Below are positions 35,438-46,900 of a stretch of 64,000 nucleotides of DNA, one piece after another; the stretch's first letter is position 1, and every line of letters starts with the position of its first letter. A program made the translations under genes and the position numbers. The notes beneath the pieces were generated by a model. It was not told the origin of the DNA and did no database searches. It saw nothing but the letters and a program-made list of their open reading frames with translations. The DNA lies in NCBI GenBank assembly GCA_002221725.1, contig NJFT01000080.1:93688-157687 (forward strand), in the 5' to 3' direction. Source of the DNA: Scedosporium boydii (lineage: Eukaryota; Ascomycota; Sordariomycetes; Microascales; Microascaceae).

Positions 35438-38400
35438 TTACTCCCTCCACCCCTTAACAAACCCCCGATGTCCCATCGCAACCCTCGCCAAAATCCCCAT
35501 CCCCGCCTCCTCTCCACCTCCCCACCCACCCGTCCTCAACACCCTTATAGCATATGCCTCCTCTTGCCCACCATCGCCTGCCACAGGACGATCCCTTCTT
35601 CTGCCCCTCTTGCGGACAGCTTCCCAGCCCATCTTAAAGGACATGGTCCTGCTCCCATCCATAAAAGAAGGCTCGATTTCCGCCTCGGTCATCCACTCCG
35701 CTCCGCGGGGCAAGAACCCAAAGATGTTCCCGTCGGCGAGGAGTGAGGCTACAGAGGCGATCGAGTGCGGCGGGCGACGGGCGGGTAATGTAAAAGACGG
35801 GGTAAGGATCCACGAGAGGAGGGAGAGGAGAAGGATGGCGGATAGGAGGGCTTGGAGGATGCGCGTCGTTAGGGCGTCTTGTTCGAGGCGGCGGAGGCCG
35901 GAGAGGGCGGTAGAGGAGCGGACGGAGGCGGGGATAGCAGAGGATGAGTTCATGGCGTTTGTGGGGTTGGATTGGGCGGTGTCGCTAGTGATGGACATGG
36001 AAGTGGTGGAAGAGATGCGGTGGTTTGAGTTGAGGGATTGTGCGCGGAAGATGCCGTGGTGTTTGAGGATACCGTTGGCGACGGCTTGCATCGCTTCTTC
36101 GTCGGTGGAGGACAGTGACGCGAGGGGCACAGCGTACCGAGAGTTGACAAGAAGGCTAAAGAACGGATCAAGAAGATCGGCGCCTGAGACTTTCACCAGG
36201 GATTCGTACGCGAGGGGCTCCAGTTCCATGGAAGCAGAACCTTCGCCGCCGACGTTAGTAGCAGAAGATTCGTTGAGCACGGGAGGATCCTCGGGGCGAA
36301 TCTCAAAGTTACGACCGTGGAAGTTGACGGCGGCGTCGGCGACTTGGACCGTCTCGTTGCAGGCGAAGACGCCAACGTTGGAAACGGCCGTATCGTTTGT
36401 GCCGGCGTTGGTGACCGTGCCCCAGACGTAGAGCCAGTCCGAGCACTGCGATATTCCCTGCGCTGCGAACGAAAGCCCAAACTGGAGTGGCTCGGCCGAG
36501 GAGGAACTTGTAGTACCGTTTCCTGGGAGAGTTGAGATTATTGCGTTGCTCGTTTCCAAATCGCCACCGTTGCTAAAACATTGCTCACTGGGGACGTCGA
36601 TGCGTAGCGGGTTTCGGTTACCCCTAATCTCGTAGTTATCAAGCGTCAAATTCGTCGCGATATCTCCCGAAGAAAAGAGACGACAGGTCATCTTTGGGCG
36701 AAGAGCTGGGATATTGACCGAAAGGACCAGTTCTTCGGGGTCGTTCGCACCCTCCGTCTCCTGATCCAAGGGCGACACCTCCTCGGGAGGGGCTTCGAGG
36801 CCAAGAGTCTGGAAGACGAGGTCTTCAAAGGTAAACGGTGGGAAGGAAAAATTGGCACCTAGGATCAGTGACGCCGTTAGAGCGTCCGTGGCCGAGTTGG
36901 CTGTGAGGAGCTTGGTCGATGGCTCGGTCGCCGTAGTGGCGAAGAAATCTACGGTTGGGATGGACAGATCGGCCGATAGTGGAACGGATACAGCGGAAAA
37001 TAGAGAGCCAGAGAAGATGGTGAGAGTTGTGGCAAGAGCAACAGCCAGCGCAGAGACCATGACGGTAAAATTTCTCGCGATAAACGAACTATGGAGGACG
37101 CGGGGCAGCGACTTGTCGAGATAGTCCATCGCGATGGACCGGTGAAAAACGCATCCCCGTTTGAGTGCGGCGTACGGAGCTAATCCTCTAATGGAGGTAT
37201 CGACAGCAGCAAAGTAAACGGCGACAAGGCCAAGCAAGAGTGCGGGCCCTGATGCGGTCCAGAGCAAGTGATACCAGCCATCATCACGGATGTCGATGAA
37301 GCCGTTATCTGCAGTTGATTCTCTGAGCAGCACTTCTAGTCCGGCAATCATTCCCACAAGGATCAACATGCCCAAAACCCTTGCGGCAGGACTCAGTGCA
37401 AGGGGCTGGTAGTGCCCTCTCTTCCCCGACTCGGCCAAGTTGCCTTGTTCGGCCGGGTTTCCGCCATAAATCTTGAAATAACCAAGACCGTTATCAGCAA
37501 TTCGTTCGTATGATTCAACACCTATCGAGTATTCTGATCCTTTGAGGCGGTCCTTCAGGGTCTTCATATCAGCTGCGCCGGTGCCTCGAAGTGCCTGAAG
37601 TAGAGATTTGCTATGGGCTAGCAGCGTTGCCCTGCTGAGGATGCTATCGGGTGCGCGTGGGAGGAATCCATTCTTTGGAACGAAAAGGATCGCTGTCACC
37701 GAAAGGATGAGACACAATCCCAGAACTCCTGTCAAGATGTGAATGGGCCCAGACCGGACGACAAGCCGGTCGCTGACTACCGTGGCAACTCCCGTTGATG
37801 GTAGTGATACATCTTCCATAAGACCTTCGCGGGCGATGAACACCATATATTGCTGGAAATATTCATCGACCATCTTAGCTAGAAAGCTAGAGTCTTCGAG
37901 ATTGCCAAGAGTAGGTGGCGATCCTGATCTTCGAGCCTTGAAATTTAAAGCTCCAAGCATAGGCAGGTCAGCATCGATAAAGACATCGCTATCAATGAAT
38001 TCTGCAGGATCGGTGTAGGGACCATTGGCTCCTCCTCCACGCCGCTCGTCGATCGACTGATAGCTCCTTGTATGGGCGGCAATCAGATCGGCTGGACTGA
38101 CATTCGCCAGCTGCCGGGTCGTCGCTCCTTTCATCTCTCCAATAGTCTCCAGCTCCTCGCCTCTCTTGACGACACCGACCGACGTTATACTATATCTTGG
38201 CTTGCATAAAAGCTGCGTTGACCTCGAGATCGATCCTTGAAGGGTGGTATCTTCGGCAGGCGGTGACTCGGAGAAGGAGTTCGGGTCAAGGTCGAGTTCA
38301 GGGAAAATGATGGCAATCCTTTGGTCGTCGGGAGAGCTTGACCCACTACACGACCCAGTTTGGAAGGATAGAAGATAAGTACTGTTGTGGCCTTGCAATT

Positions 38401-39691
38401 CACTAATAAGGGCGGATGTTATGACTTCGAGCTCAATAGAGCATGTGGTGGTAGATACTGTGAGACCAACAGCTGTTTGAGAGGCTGAGGCAATGTACCT
38501 AAGACTGTTAAGGGCAATACTCGCGGGATCGCAATCTAGAGCACTCGTGAATCCATCAACAACCACGTCAAGTTGTGCAGATGCAGGGAGGAGGTCAGCA
38601 GTAAAAGATTGATAGGCAACCGTGTTCGAAATGCAATCCGGGAAGCTAAGATCAGTCAAAGCCACGCCAACCATGGACAGGAAGGGGGCCGGACCGATGG
38701 CCTGTAGCCCCGCATTCGAATCGGTGAATGCAGTTCGAAGGGTAATGGGCGTGTCTGGTTTTGCGATGCCGATAAAGGCGGGAGAGATGATCGAAGTTGC
38801 GAGAAGTATAAGAACCCAGAGCAGCACGGCAATTGAGGTGACGATTGCGACAGGGAAGTCGCGGTTTGCTAACGCCCTAGCAATCGCAACGAATTGGAAA
38901 TCTGACACGTAGTCAAGCAAAAGACTTTGTTCGGCGCGGGTTTGGCTCCTGGACAACCGAAGCCAGGGAGCTATAGCTCTCGCTTGGTAGTCGACGCGAT
39001 TCCAAATGACGAGAACAAGAGTGATGATGGCAGTACCTCCAGACTGCCAAAGATAATGAGTATACTTCTTCGGATACCCCAATCCGCCATGGTTATTGGA
39101 ATAATTTAAAATCGCTTGCGCAAGGGCAATGAGCGCGGCGAAAACTAGTGCGAAGCTTGCCATTACCCGCCTTTTGAGATACCGCGGCCTCCAAGGTAGG
39201 TTTATGTTAACTAGGCCATCCTCCAGCTTTTCGGCACCTGAAGATCGATCGCTCGGCAGGTAGTTGGCAGAGACCGTCATTGATGCATGGTCTTCTTTTA
39301 GCCTTTCGAAAGCTCTCATCGGCTGTTGCCGCTCCTGCTGGGCAGCATCGTCGGGCCAATTCCGAGAAGGCGAGGGCGACACATCGGGCTGTAATATCAA
39401 AGTGCTCGCATCAGAAATGTTCGAGGCGGAGCTCAGATTATTAGGCGAGTGCGTATAACGAGGAGATCGGCGAGGGACACTAAAAGAGGCATTGGATCGG
39501 TGATAAGGGCGTTCGGAAGTTGCCGAAGCTGCGGAGGGACTGGATTTGGGAGCGGCGGAGTTGCTAGAAGAGGAGATAGGCGGTGTGTGCTGGCTCAGCT
39601 GGCGGGTATGTTGATGGTAGTCAGATAGGCTGCGCTTCCTACGAGAGTGAGGACTTGCGCTTGTGCCGTCTGAATCGGAAACCGAGGACAT
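35438..39691 (-). CDS. Large DUF3433-type multipass membrane protein
   Basis: Single exon, 1417 residues from the ATG at 39691 (in-frame codons above it have no ATG). The first about 160 residues are Ser/Pro/Arg-rich and probably cytosolic and phosphorylated. The body shows two related halves. Each begins with paired membrane helices and a conserved segment: near 180-330, LPWRPRYLKRRVMASFALVFA then YLWQSGGTAIITLVLVIWNRVDYQ; near 770-900, LALSPAARVLGMLILVGM then HLLWTASGPALLLGLVAVYF. A further helix follows, then a long extracellular-type domain with many NxS/T sites. A last helix pair lies near 680 and near 1330. This layout is that of fungal DUF3433 proteins, for which no function is established. 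The absence of introns over 4.2 kb is unusual in this window. Family call by resemblance only. Confidence 0.85.
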   Translation of the reverse strand: MSSVSDSDGTSASPHSRRKRSLSDYHQHTRQLSQHTPPISSSSNSAAPKSSPSAASATSERPYHRSNASFSVPRRSPRYTHSPNNLSSASNISDASTLILQPDVSPSPSRNWPDDAAQQERQQPMRAFERLKEDHASMTVSANYLPSDRSSGAEKLEDGLVNINLPWRPRYLKRRVMASFALVFAALIALAQAILNYSNNHGGLGYPKKYTHYLWQSGGTAIITLVLVIWNRVDYQARAIAPWLRLSRSQTRAEQSLLLDYVSDFQFVAIARALANRDFPVAIVTSIAVLLWVLILLATSIISPAFIGIAKPDTPITLRTAFTDSNAGLQAIGPAPFLSMVGVALTDLSFPDCISNTVAYQSFTADLLPASAQLDVVVDGFTSALDCDPASIALNSLRYIASASQTAVGLTVSTTTCSIELEVITSALISELQGHNSTYLLSFQTGSCSGSSSPDDQRIAIIFPELDLDPNSFSESPPAEDTTLQGSISRSTQLLCKPRYSITSVGVVKRGEELETIGEMKGATTRQLANVSPADLIAAHTRSYQSIDERRGGGANGPYTDPAEFIDSDVFIDADLPMLGALNFKARRSGSPPTLGNLEDSSFLAKMVDEYFQQYMVFIAREGLMEDVSLPSTGVATVVSDRLVVRSGPIHILTGVLGLCLILSVTAILFVPKNGFLPRAPDSILSRATLLAHSKSLLQALRGTGAADMKTLKDRLKGSEYSIGVESYERIADNGLGYFKIYGGNPAEQGNLAESGKRGHYQPLALSPAARVLGMLILVGMIAGLEVLLRESTADNGFIDIRDDGWYHLLWTASGPALLLGLVAVYFAAVDTSIRGLAPYAALKRGCVFHRSIAMDYLDKSLPRVLHSSFIARNFTVMVSALAVALATTLTIFSGSLFSAVSVPLSADLSIPTVDFFATTATEPSTKLLTANSATDALTASLILGANFSFPPFTFEDLVFQTLGLEAPPEEVSPLDQETEGANDPEELVLSVNIPALRPKMTCRLFSSGDIATNLTLDNYEIRGNRNPLRIDVPSEQCFSNGGDLETSNAIISTLPGNGTTSSSSAEPLQFGLSFAAQGISQCSDWLYVWGTVTNAGTNDTAVSNVGVFACNETVQVADAAVNFHGRNFEIRPEDPPVLNESSATNVGGEGSASMELEPLAYESLVKVSGADLLDPFFSLLVNSRYAVPLASLSSTDEEAMQAVANGILKHHGIFRAQSLNSNHRISSTTSMSITSDTAQSNPTNAMNSSSAIPASVRSSTALSGLRRLEQDALTTRILQALLSAILLLSLLSWILTPSFTLPARRPPHSIASVASLLADGNIFGFLPRGAEWMTEAEIEPSFMDGSRTMSFKMGWEAVRKRGRRRDRPVAGDGGQEEAYAIRVLRTGGWGGGEEAGMGILARVAMGHRGFVKGWRE

Positions 39692-42600
39692 GGCTTTCAG
39701 GATTCTCCGAGGTTGAGATCGCGGAGATGTGGGTTTTGTGGGAGTCAAGCCCCAATCAGAGCTTGATTCGATTCCTGGCTTGCTGATGTCCGAGACAGAC
39801 TACTACCGTAGCATGTAAACATTTGATAACTCGAAAACCATGGTCGGTCGTTTCTGTTTTGCTCGAAGGGCAGGGAACGGTGAGAGAAGGGTCGTTGCAG
39901 TGAAGCTAACCCCAATCGCTCGGGTATAGGTGCGGAGCTTAAATCTATTCGACTCCGAGGGCGCAGCGACTCACAAGACCCTCTTTCAGTTATAAGATTT
40001 CGGGTCAACTCAAGTCGTTTTCGTGGTGTGGAACGAGTGCGTGAAGTCTTGGGAAGGTGAGAAACGCCTTCGGTATAGTAAGGCTGTTCGATAATATGCT
40101 ACCTTAGCCCCCAGGACGAACGCCAACCAGGAAATGATGTGGGGGAAATGTGAGACGAATTGGGGGATGGGACCGAACAAGGCGTAGAGCAGGGAGCTGT
40201 ACAGGACCTACTGCGCATCAGATACGCTGCTGAGAAGTAGATCGTCCTTCGAGTTGCTTCGCTAGATGGATGATGAGCAGATCAATCTTTGATGGTGCGG
40301 CATTGACTAGAGGTGGTTTAAGTCTCCTTGGCGTGATTAGCAGAGGGGACGAAAGAGAGAACGGGCAACGGGCAGCGGGTTATTACTACGCCACGTGTGG
40401 GTGGATGGGCATGAGCACATAAGACGGACTGTCCCACAGGAAGGGCGTGGAGGGTCAGAAGAGAGGAGAACCAGGCCATGAATGATTGACAATGATAACG
40501 GCAATCATGGACGGGCAGGGATCAAGGGCAGGGCATAGAGTTCTTAAGAGTAATCTGGGGATGGGAGTGCCGCCGGGAAGGGTCCGGTGAGGGATCGACA
40601 TTAATACGTTCGGATATCAGTATGGTGAGACTTGCTCTAGGCTGGGATGATGTCCAACGATGGCTGTTGCTCGAGCTGTCGGTGACTGCTCCACATCCAG
40701 ATCCAGGGGGCCATCCAGGAGAGTGGCACGCCTCTACATCGAAACCGTTGTGTTAGTGGCATCGTGCGCCTTCGACGGGAGCCGGGGGTTACATGCACCG
40801 ACCCCGCCCACCTGCGTGCGACTAGAAAAACATCCCATAGCGGCATCTGAACTCGAGAAAGGGAAACAAAGACGGGGTTAAGATGGGAGATGTTTCAGAG
40901 CAACCGCGATTGTATTGGCGAAGCTGTAGAGCGCCGGCACTAGTACTTGAGTACGGCAGAAGGCCATAATAGTAAAGCCGTTGGTATATTATTCCGTTCC
41001 TTAAAGAAACGGTGTGAGGCAGCCGACTGAGGAGTCCTAGTGAAGATGCAAGCAAAAGCCCCTGGTATGAGGGGTCTTCTTCATGTAGCAGGTCAGCATC
41101 CACTGTACATTGAAAACTGGGGGAATGGGACAATGGGACAATGAGCAAGTGTGGTGACGAAACGGGACGACAGACCTCGACGGCAGTGCGAGACCAAGGA
41201 CAAGGGTCTGAAACTGACGCCCCCATGGCGGCTGTGCGAGCCGTGTCACAGATCTTGGTGAAGGGGGTCGTCCTCGTCCAGGGACACGGTCATCGACAAG
41301 ACGTCTCCCAATCGGCACAGGCACCGCAGACACAGAGTATGGACGAAATCATAATTGAAGAATAAGTAAGCCAACTGATAGACGCAAGATGTGGCGCGCC
41401 GACGCCGATGATGATGTCGATGCAAGTTGCTAGCAATTAATTCGGATGGGGATTTCGTGTACAAGTTGGCGATAAGGAAAGAGGGAAGCTGGATTTTGAC
41501 GTGTTTCGGATTGGGGCAGGCACCACCCGTCTTTCCTTCCCACACGCAAACATCACGACTTTTGACAAGACACGACAGAAAGACACAGTCCAGCACAGCT
41601 GCCATCACGAAACATGGAGCTACCAATAGTTCAGTCTGCCATACTTTAGAACAAGATGGGAGCCTCTGCAAATATGGGGCCACTTCCAGGATAATAAGTC
41701 TCTGCTCACCACTCTCACACAATATGTCCTGGCTTTCAAGCTCGCTCTCCTTTGACCCTGATCCGGGCCGGACCCGCCCCGGGTAAATACGCCTTTGTCT
41801 CGCCCAATCTTCCGTTCCGCTCCTTGTTGAATCGGCCGACCGCCAGGTAGGTATGTATGTGAGCTCCGTGGCCCTCGTCGAGACCTGAGTTTGAGGATGT
41901 AGTATGTAGGTAGTCCCAGTCCCGGACCAATGAGTGAGTCAGTGGGCTTACCGACAATTCAGATGGATCAAACGTTTCGTTTATGAGAACAAGAGCTGAA
42001 TTCTAACCGCGATGGTAGCTGGTTAGTCGACTGACTGGTTCCAAACTATGGAAGGTTGGTTCCCTTTCCCCTCGCACAACGTCGACGAGTAAGAAACAAG
42101 GAAAAGCAAGGAAAAAAAAAAAAAAAAAAAATTGTTCTGTAAAGTTACCAGGTCAAATCCATCAATTCCTCCCTAGCTCCGAATCAAAACACATCTTCAT
42201 GGACTCTTGGGCTGCTCGGCGACATCAGTCTTTCCCAGGCTAGGTCTAGAACTTTCAGCCCACAGGGCTATGTAGAGGCTGTTTTCAATAAATGTCTTTC
42301 CCCTCTAGGTTTTCCCTCCTGTGCTAGAGCTTGCATCACCGTACGTCCCATCAAATCTGTAACAGCCTCTTGTCCTTCGTTGCAGTTGACAGATACTTCC
42401 AGCTAGAAAAAGCCAAGGTACCACCGCTTCAACAGCCTATCAACTCCCTCTCTCTTCTTTCTCTTTCTTTCGGCGACCTTCTGTTCTACTTCAATCGACC
42501 AATGGACGCCATTCGAAAGCGGTCACCTCGAACTGAGAGAGGCATAAAAACTGAAACAGCGGATGGATCGCAGTGCTCTCTTAACATGCGCGGAGGCCAC

Positions 42601-43083
42601 TAAAACAGCATGCTCTACCAAGGTTGTTAGTTAGACTTATTCGAAGACTAGAAGTTAGTTTTGTGGGAGGCCATCCCCGCCACCCATTAACTCTATGCCA
42701 GAGACTGGTTGGATTGGCGAAGGGAGGAAAATGCGAATCTGCAAGGCTCTACTTCGTAATATCCAACGACTTACAGGTCGCTGCAAGGGAGGGAAATTGT
42801 GCACAGATTTGTGCTTTACGCTGAATTATTCATATTTTTATGAACATTGACTTCCAAAATCATCGCTCATTCGCTCTTTCCCTCATTCTTCGACAGTGCC
42901 TCGTAACGACATCATCAGCCCCTCCTTCGAGAACACATGCGGAAGGTTCAACCCGTCTTCATTGTTTCCCGAAGATTCATTTCCACTTTCGTACTGTGAC
43001 GTAACCTTATTTTCCTCTTCTCTTCTTTTCTCTTCAATCTCAACTCTCTCCTTTATCAACTTCATCAACCATACCCTTATTTC
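39692..43083. other. 3.4 kb gene-poor spacer
   Basis: Between divergent genes. Contains an A20 tract (42112-42131), one TACTTCGT motif (42750-42757), and C/T-rich sequence just before 43084 (repeated TCTTC/TTCTCTTC), likely the macro-domain gene leader. A GTACGT...TTGCAG pair at about 42341-42387 looks intron-like and could belong to an untranslated leader. No coding signal found. Confidence 0.4.
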
Positions 43084-43814
43084 ATGCTCTCCAGAAGACT
43101 TCTACCCACCATGTCCGCCGTCGCCCTCAACGAAATCCCCACCCTCACCCAACTCTATCAGAGAGGCGACCTCACCCCGGTCGCTAACCCCCTCCGTCCC
43201 GCCTCCCCAAACTTCAACGACCGCGTTAGCGTCTACCGCGGCGACATCACCCGCCTGCACGTCGGAGCCATCGTCAACGCCGCCAACGAGAGCCTCCTGG
43301 GCGGCGGCGGCGTGGACGGTGCCATCCATCGCGCAGCGGGGCCCGAGTTGGTCAACGAGTGCTACACGCTGGATGGATGCGACACCGGCGACGCCAAGAT
43401 TACTAAGGGTTATCAGCTGCCTGCTGACAGGGTGATTCATGCCGTCGGCCCCGTGTATAGGCAACTGGGCCGAGAGCGAGCAGAGGCTGCCTTGAGGGGC
43501 TGTTACAGGAGGAGCTTGGAGCTTGCGGTAGAGAACGATTGCCGAAGTGTGGCGTTTAGTGCCATTAGTACGGGCATCTATGGGTATCCTAGTCTCGATG
43601 CTGCCCGGGTTGCGTGCGAGACAACGAGAGAGTTCCTCGAGGGGAAAGATGGGGAGAGCCTGCGCCGGGTCATCTTTGTCACCTTTGAGACGAAGGATGT
43701 AGTCGCCTATAAGGAGGCCGTACCGTAAGTTATCCCTTCCTGCCAACAGATCCTGAGATGGTTCTTGCTAATGAAAGAAACAGTCAATTCTTCCCTCCTG
43801 CTGAGGCAAGCTAG
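43084..43814 (+). CDS. Macro-domain ADP-ribose hydrolase (MacroD type)
   Basis: Two exons, 43084-43724 and 43784-43814, joined in phase 2 across a 59-nt intron (GTAAGT; TGCTAAT branch; CAG), give 223 residues. The macro fold is shown by GDITRLHVGAIVNAANE (about 53-69), the Gly-rich loop SLLGGGGVDGAIHRAAG, and a second loop SAISTGIYGYP. The NAANESLLGGGGVDGAIH signature is that of MacroD/Poa1-type hydrolases, which remove mono-ADP-ribose or O-acetyl from ADP-ribose products. Two ATGs are in frame. The first adds MLSRRLLP, a short basic/hydrophobic start that could be a mitochondrial signal; the second (43111) gives a cytosolic form of 214 residues. The gene converges on the HEXXH protein gene, with only 172 bases between their stops. 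Confidence 0.93.
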
Positions 43815-43986
43815 GTTGTCATTACCCTAGATGGAAACGCAGCATTCTTTTCAAGTACATTCAAAACTGTCACGTATAGATTCTACTCTTTTTTTAATAC
43901 CACGGTTCTGGAATTGAGAAATTTGACCTCTTCGAATCCCGTATTTTCCTCCCAATATTACCTCGATAAACTGTATCAGTAAAAGA

Positions 43987-46900
43987 TCAGAGTCTCCACC
44001 TGCGCCCCTTATTTTTCTTCTTTTTCTTTGGCGACAGACGGCGCCTTGCCACCTCTATCAAAGATTCTCTTGCATTGCTCGGCAAGAGGTACGTCTCACC
44101 CAGGCCTCTCAGCGGATAATTCTCAACCTCATTCACCACGGCCATGACCACGTCCTCGGGCGTGTCTCCGTGCGTATCCAATGGTTGGTTGCGACGAGGT
44201 GGACCTCCGAACGGAGCCCGGAGCTGGTTATGGGTGGCGAACGGATGAGGATCATTTGCAATACCGATCGGGCGTCGGAGAGAGGGCGGTCTCTGGATTA
44301 GCGACGCGAGAGATACCGACTGGAGATTTGTCTGCCGCTTCTTCCTCGGAGGAAGCACGAACTCATTCGGATCCAGAAGAGATGTATCGCTATCGCGGTC
44401 TTTCCTCTTCTTCAACAACCTCTCCCTTGCTTCATGTAACTTGGCATCATGCAAATCCCAATCAGCACTCGTCAAAATGCTGGTGTGGTGGTGGTGACCC
44501 CATGGGGGAAAGACGTTCGGATTCTGAGCCGGCCACGCAGTATGAGGTACGTTTCCTGCTGGCATTGTCGCAGCCTCTTGCTGCTTTCTTAGCAAGTCCT
44601 GCATTAGCTTCTGGGTGGCTGCTTGCTGCTCCGGCGACAGTACTGCCTCAGCTGCTCTTCGGAGTATATCGCGTCTCTCCTCAGCTTCGCTAATTGCCCT
44701 GTACTGGTCTTCTAGTAGTTTTTTCGTCTCGTTAAATCCTTTTTGGGCTCTCTGCTGGTTGTCGACGAGGTGACTCTCTAGATGCCATCGTTCAAGCTCA
44801 TCGAGTTGGCTCAGCAGACCAGTACGAAGCCTCTGGGCCTCTTGGAGGGTCATTTCCGTTTCATAAAGATCCTGATTGTCCTTCTGCAAAGCGTATATAT
44901 CCTCTATCTGGTTTATGATGTTCTGTAAATCCACAGCCGTTGCTCTTCGCCTGCGGACTTCTCGCTCTATCGCCTCAACCCGCCCGGCTATGGAATTGGG
45001 GTCTAGGGGATTGAAAGTTCCCTCTTGAATCATGTCCATCGCCACGTCGACCACGACTTCATCATTGTCCTGTTGCATGAGTTTCACCAAGTCCGCAAAG
45101 GGCCCGGAAAGGACTTTGGGGTCAAGCACGGGAAGAGCCGTATTCTGGAACTTTTCGAACGCGTAATGCGGATGCTGCGAGTTCTCCACCCCGAGCAAGG
45201 ATTGCACGGTGTTTTCGAACCTCGTCCTCAAATCCGTATCCATCTTCCCCATCGAGGTGTTGACGAACCGCGCCCAGTTCTTCGAATGCGTCTGTCGACA
45301 AGCCTTCATCCTGCCCAGCGTGCTCAGTAACTTGCGCCACTCAACGGGGTTCAGCTTCTTCTGGTCGGCCACGAGGTACCGCCTAAGGAGCGAGATGCGA
45401 TGGGACGCTTCAACGAATTTGGTCAGCCACTCGGGAAGCAGCGGATAGTGCCTTTGCGCGACGCCGAGCTGCACGATGAGGCTGCGCACCACGACTAGCA
45501 TGTTTCCGAGCGCGCCGTACCAGGCGGAGGCGAACCGTTCCGACATCTTCGCGCGGTCGGTGTCCTTCATGGAGTACAAGTCAAAGATGACGTTTTCGAA
45601 AAAAGCTACCTCCCAGTTGAAGAAGTTGAGGATGTCGGGTAAGCGAGAGAGAATCCGGCGCCACACGGTGCCGAACGCGCCGCGGGCAGCTTGGATAAAC
45701 GCAACGATATTTCCCACAGTAGCGGCCATGTGTTCGGACTCGGCAGGCACCGTTCTGCCGGGGTAGAGACGCGCCGCCTCTACCCATTTCTGGAGCGTGG
45801 GTGTCAAACGCTCCGTTATTTCCCAGTCGTGCGCGCCTGCGGCCTGCATCAGGTTGAACTGGCACACTGTGTACGCCTCAAGGCAGAAGCAGCGTGCCTC
45901 GACGATCTTCTTCTGCATGCCCACCGCCCGGGCCCTGTAAGCCGCCTCATGCCTGGCCCACCGCTGGGATGCTATGTCGAACCGGGACCTTTCACCCATG
46001 AGGACAACGAGGTAATTAGCCGCTATGGAGAAACCTTTTGCTACCAACTCTTTGAACATGCGTTCCAGGGTTTCCATTCTGCCCTCTATACCAGCATAGA
46101 AACTCGAAAAGTGGCTGAATCTGTTCTCGACCATCGGAATCCTCACCTTCATGGGATGGTGGGCCGCCTGCAGCTTCAGAGCGGACAAGCCGTAGGCCGG
46201 GATTAAGGTGTCCCAAAACTCGAAAGTGAACATCGGCTGGACAAGATGGATGGGCTTATTGACCACCCACTGGTCGGGCTCCATCGGCGGTCCAGTCATA
46301 AGGGGCATCTGGGTTCGCCGGTCCGCTTTTCCCCCCCTGGGCCCATCGTAGGCGTGGGAGAATGGGTAGCGCTCGGTGCTGAGGGCGACGCAGATGTGGA
46401 TGCGAAAGGCGATGTTCCTGTTGATGGATATTATGGAACATGGCTTGCCGCCGAAGAGCTGCTCCGGGGGAGAAAGAAAGGAGGATCATAGAGCGTTAGA
46501 GTGGAGAGGAAGAGAACGAGCTGCGTTTTGGTAGTGGGCTGGGAATTGGGGCAGGGTTGCGGTACGGTGCCAGCGCGGACGGTACGAGCTAGCAAGGGGA
46601 AAAAGAATAAAGGAAGAAGAAGAAAGAGGCCGAGGGGGAGGGACAAAATAAAAATAAAACATAAAGAAAAGAAAGTAAGAAAAAGAGAAAGAAAAGAAAA
46701 GAAAAGAAAAGAAAAGAGGGAGCTTACCCAATTTTCAAAGGCGTAGCCGAGCTCTGCAGTGGGCTCGTTTTGAAAATACGGCTCGAGCATCGTTCCATTA
46801 TTGAGAAATCGGTGAGCCGTCCGGATCTTTGGCCGATCGACTGTGCTCGCTTCAGGCCCAAGGAGCCTTGGATGACGAAAGAGGATTCTCAGGGCCGAAT

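Noticed and set aside
35376..36431. 351-codon plus-strand frame over the 3' end of the DUF3433-type gene
   Set aside because: Shadow of the opposite-strand gene; Arg/Ser-rich with no recognisable domain.
43102..43746. 214-codon frame antisense to the macro-domain gene
   Set aside because: Same length as the real exon and explained by its GC-rich codons; no domain.
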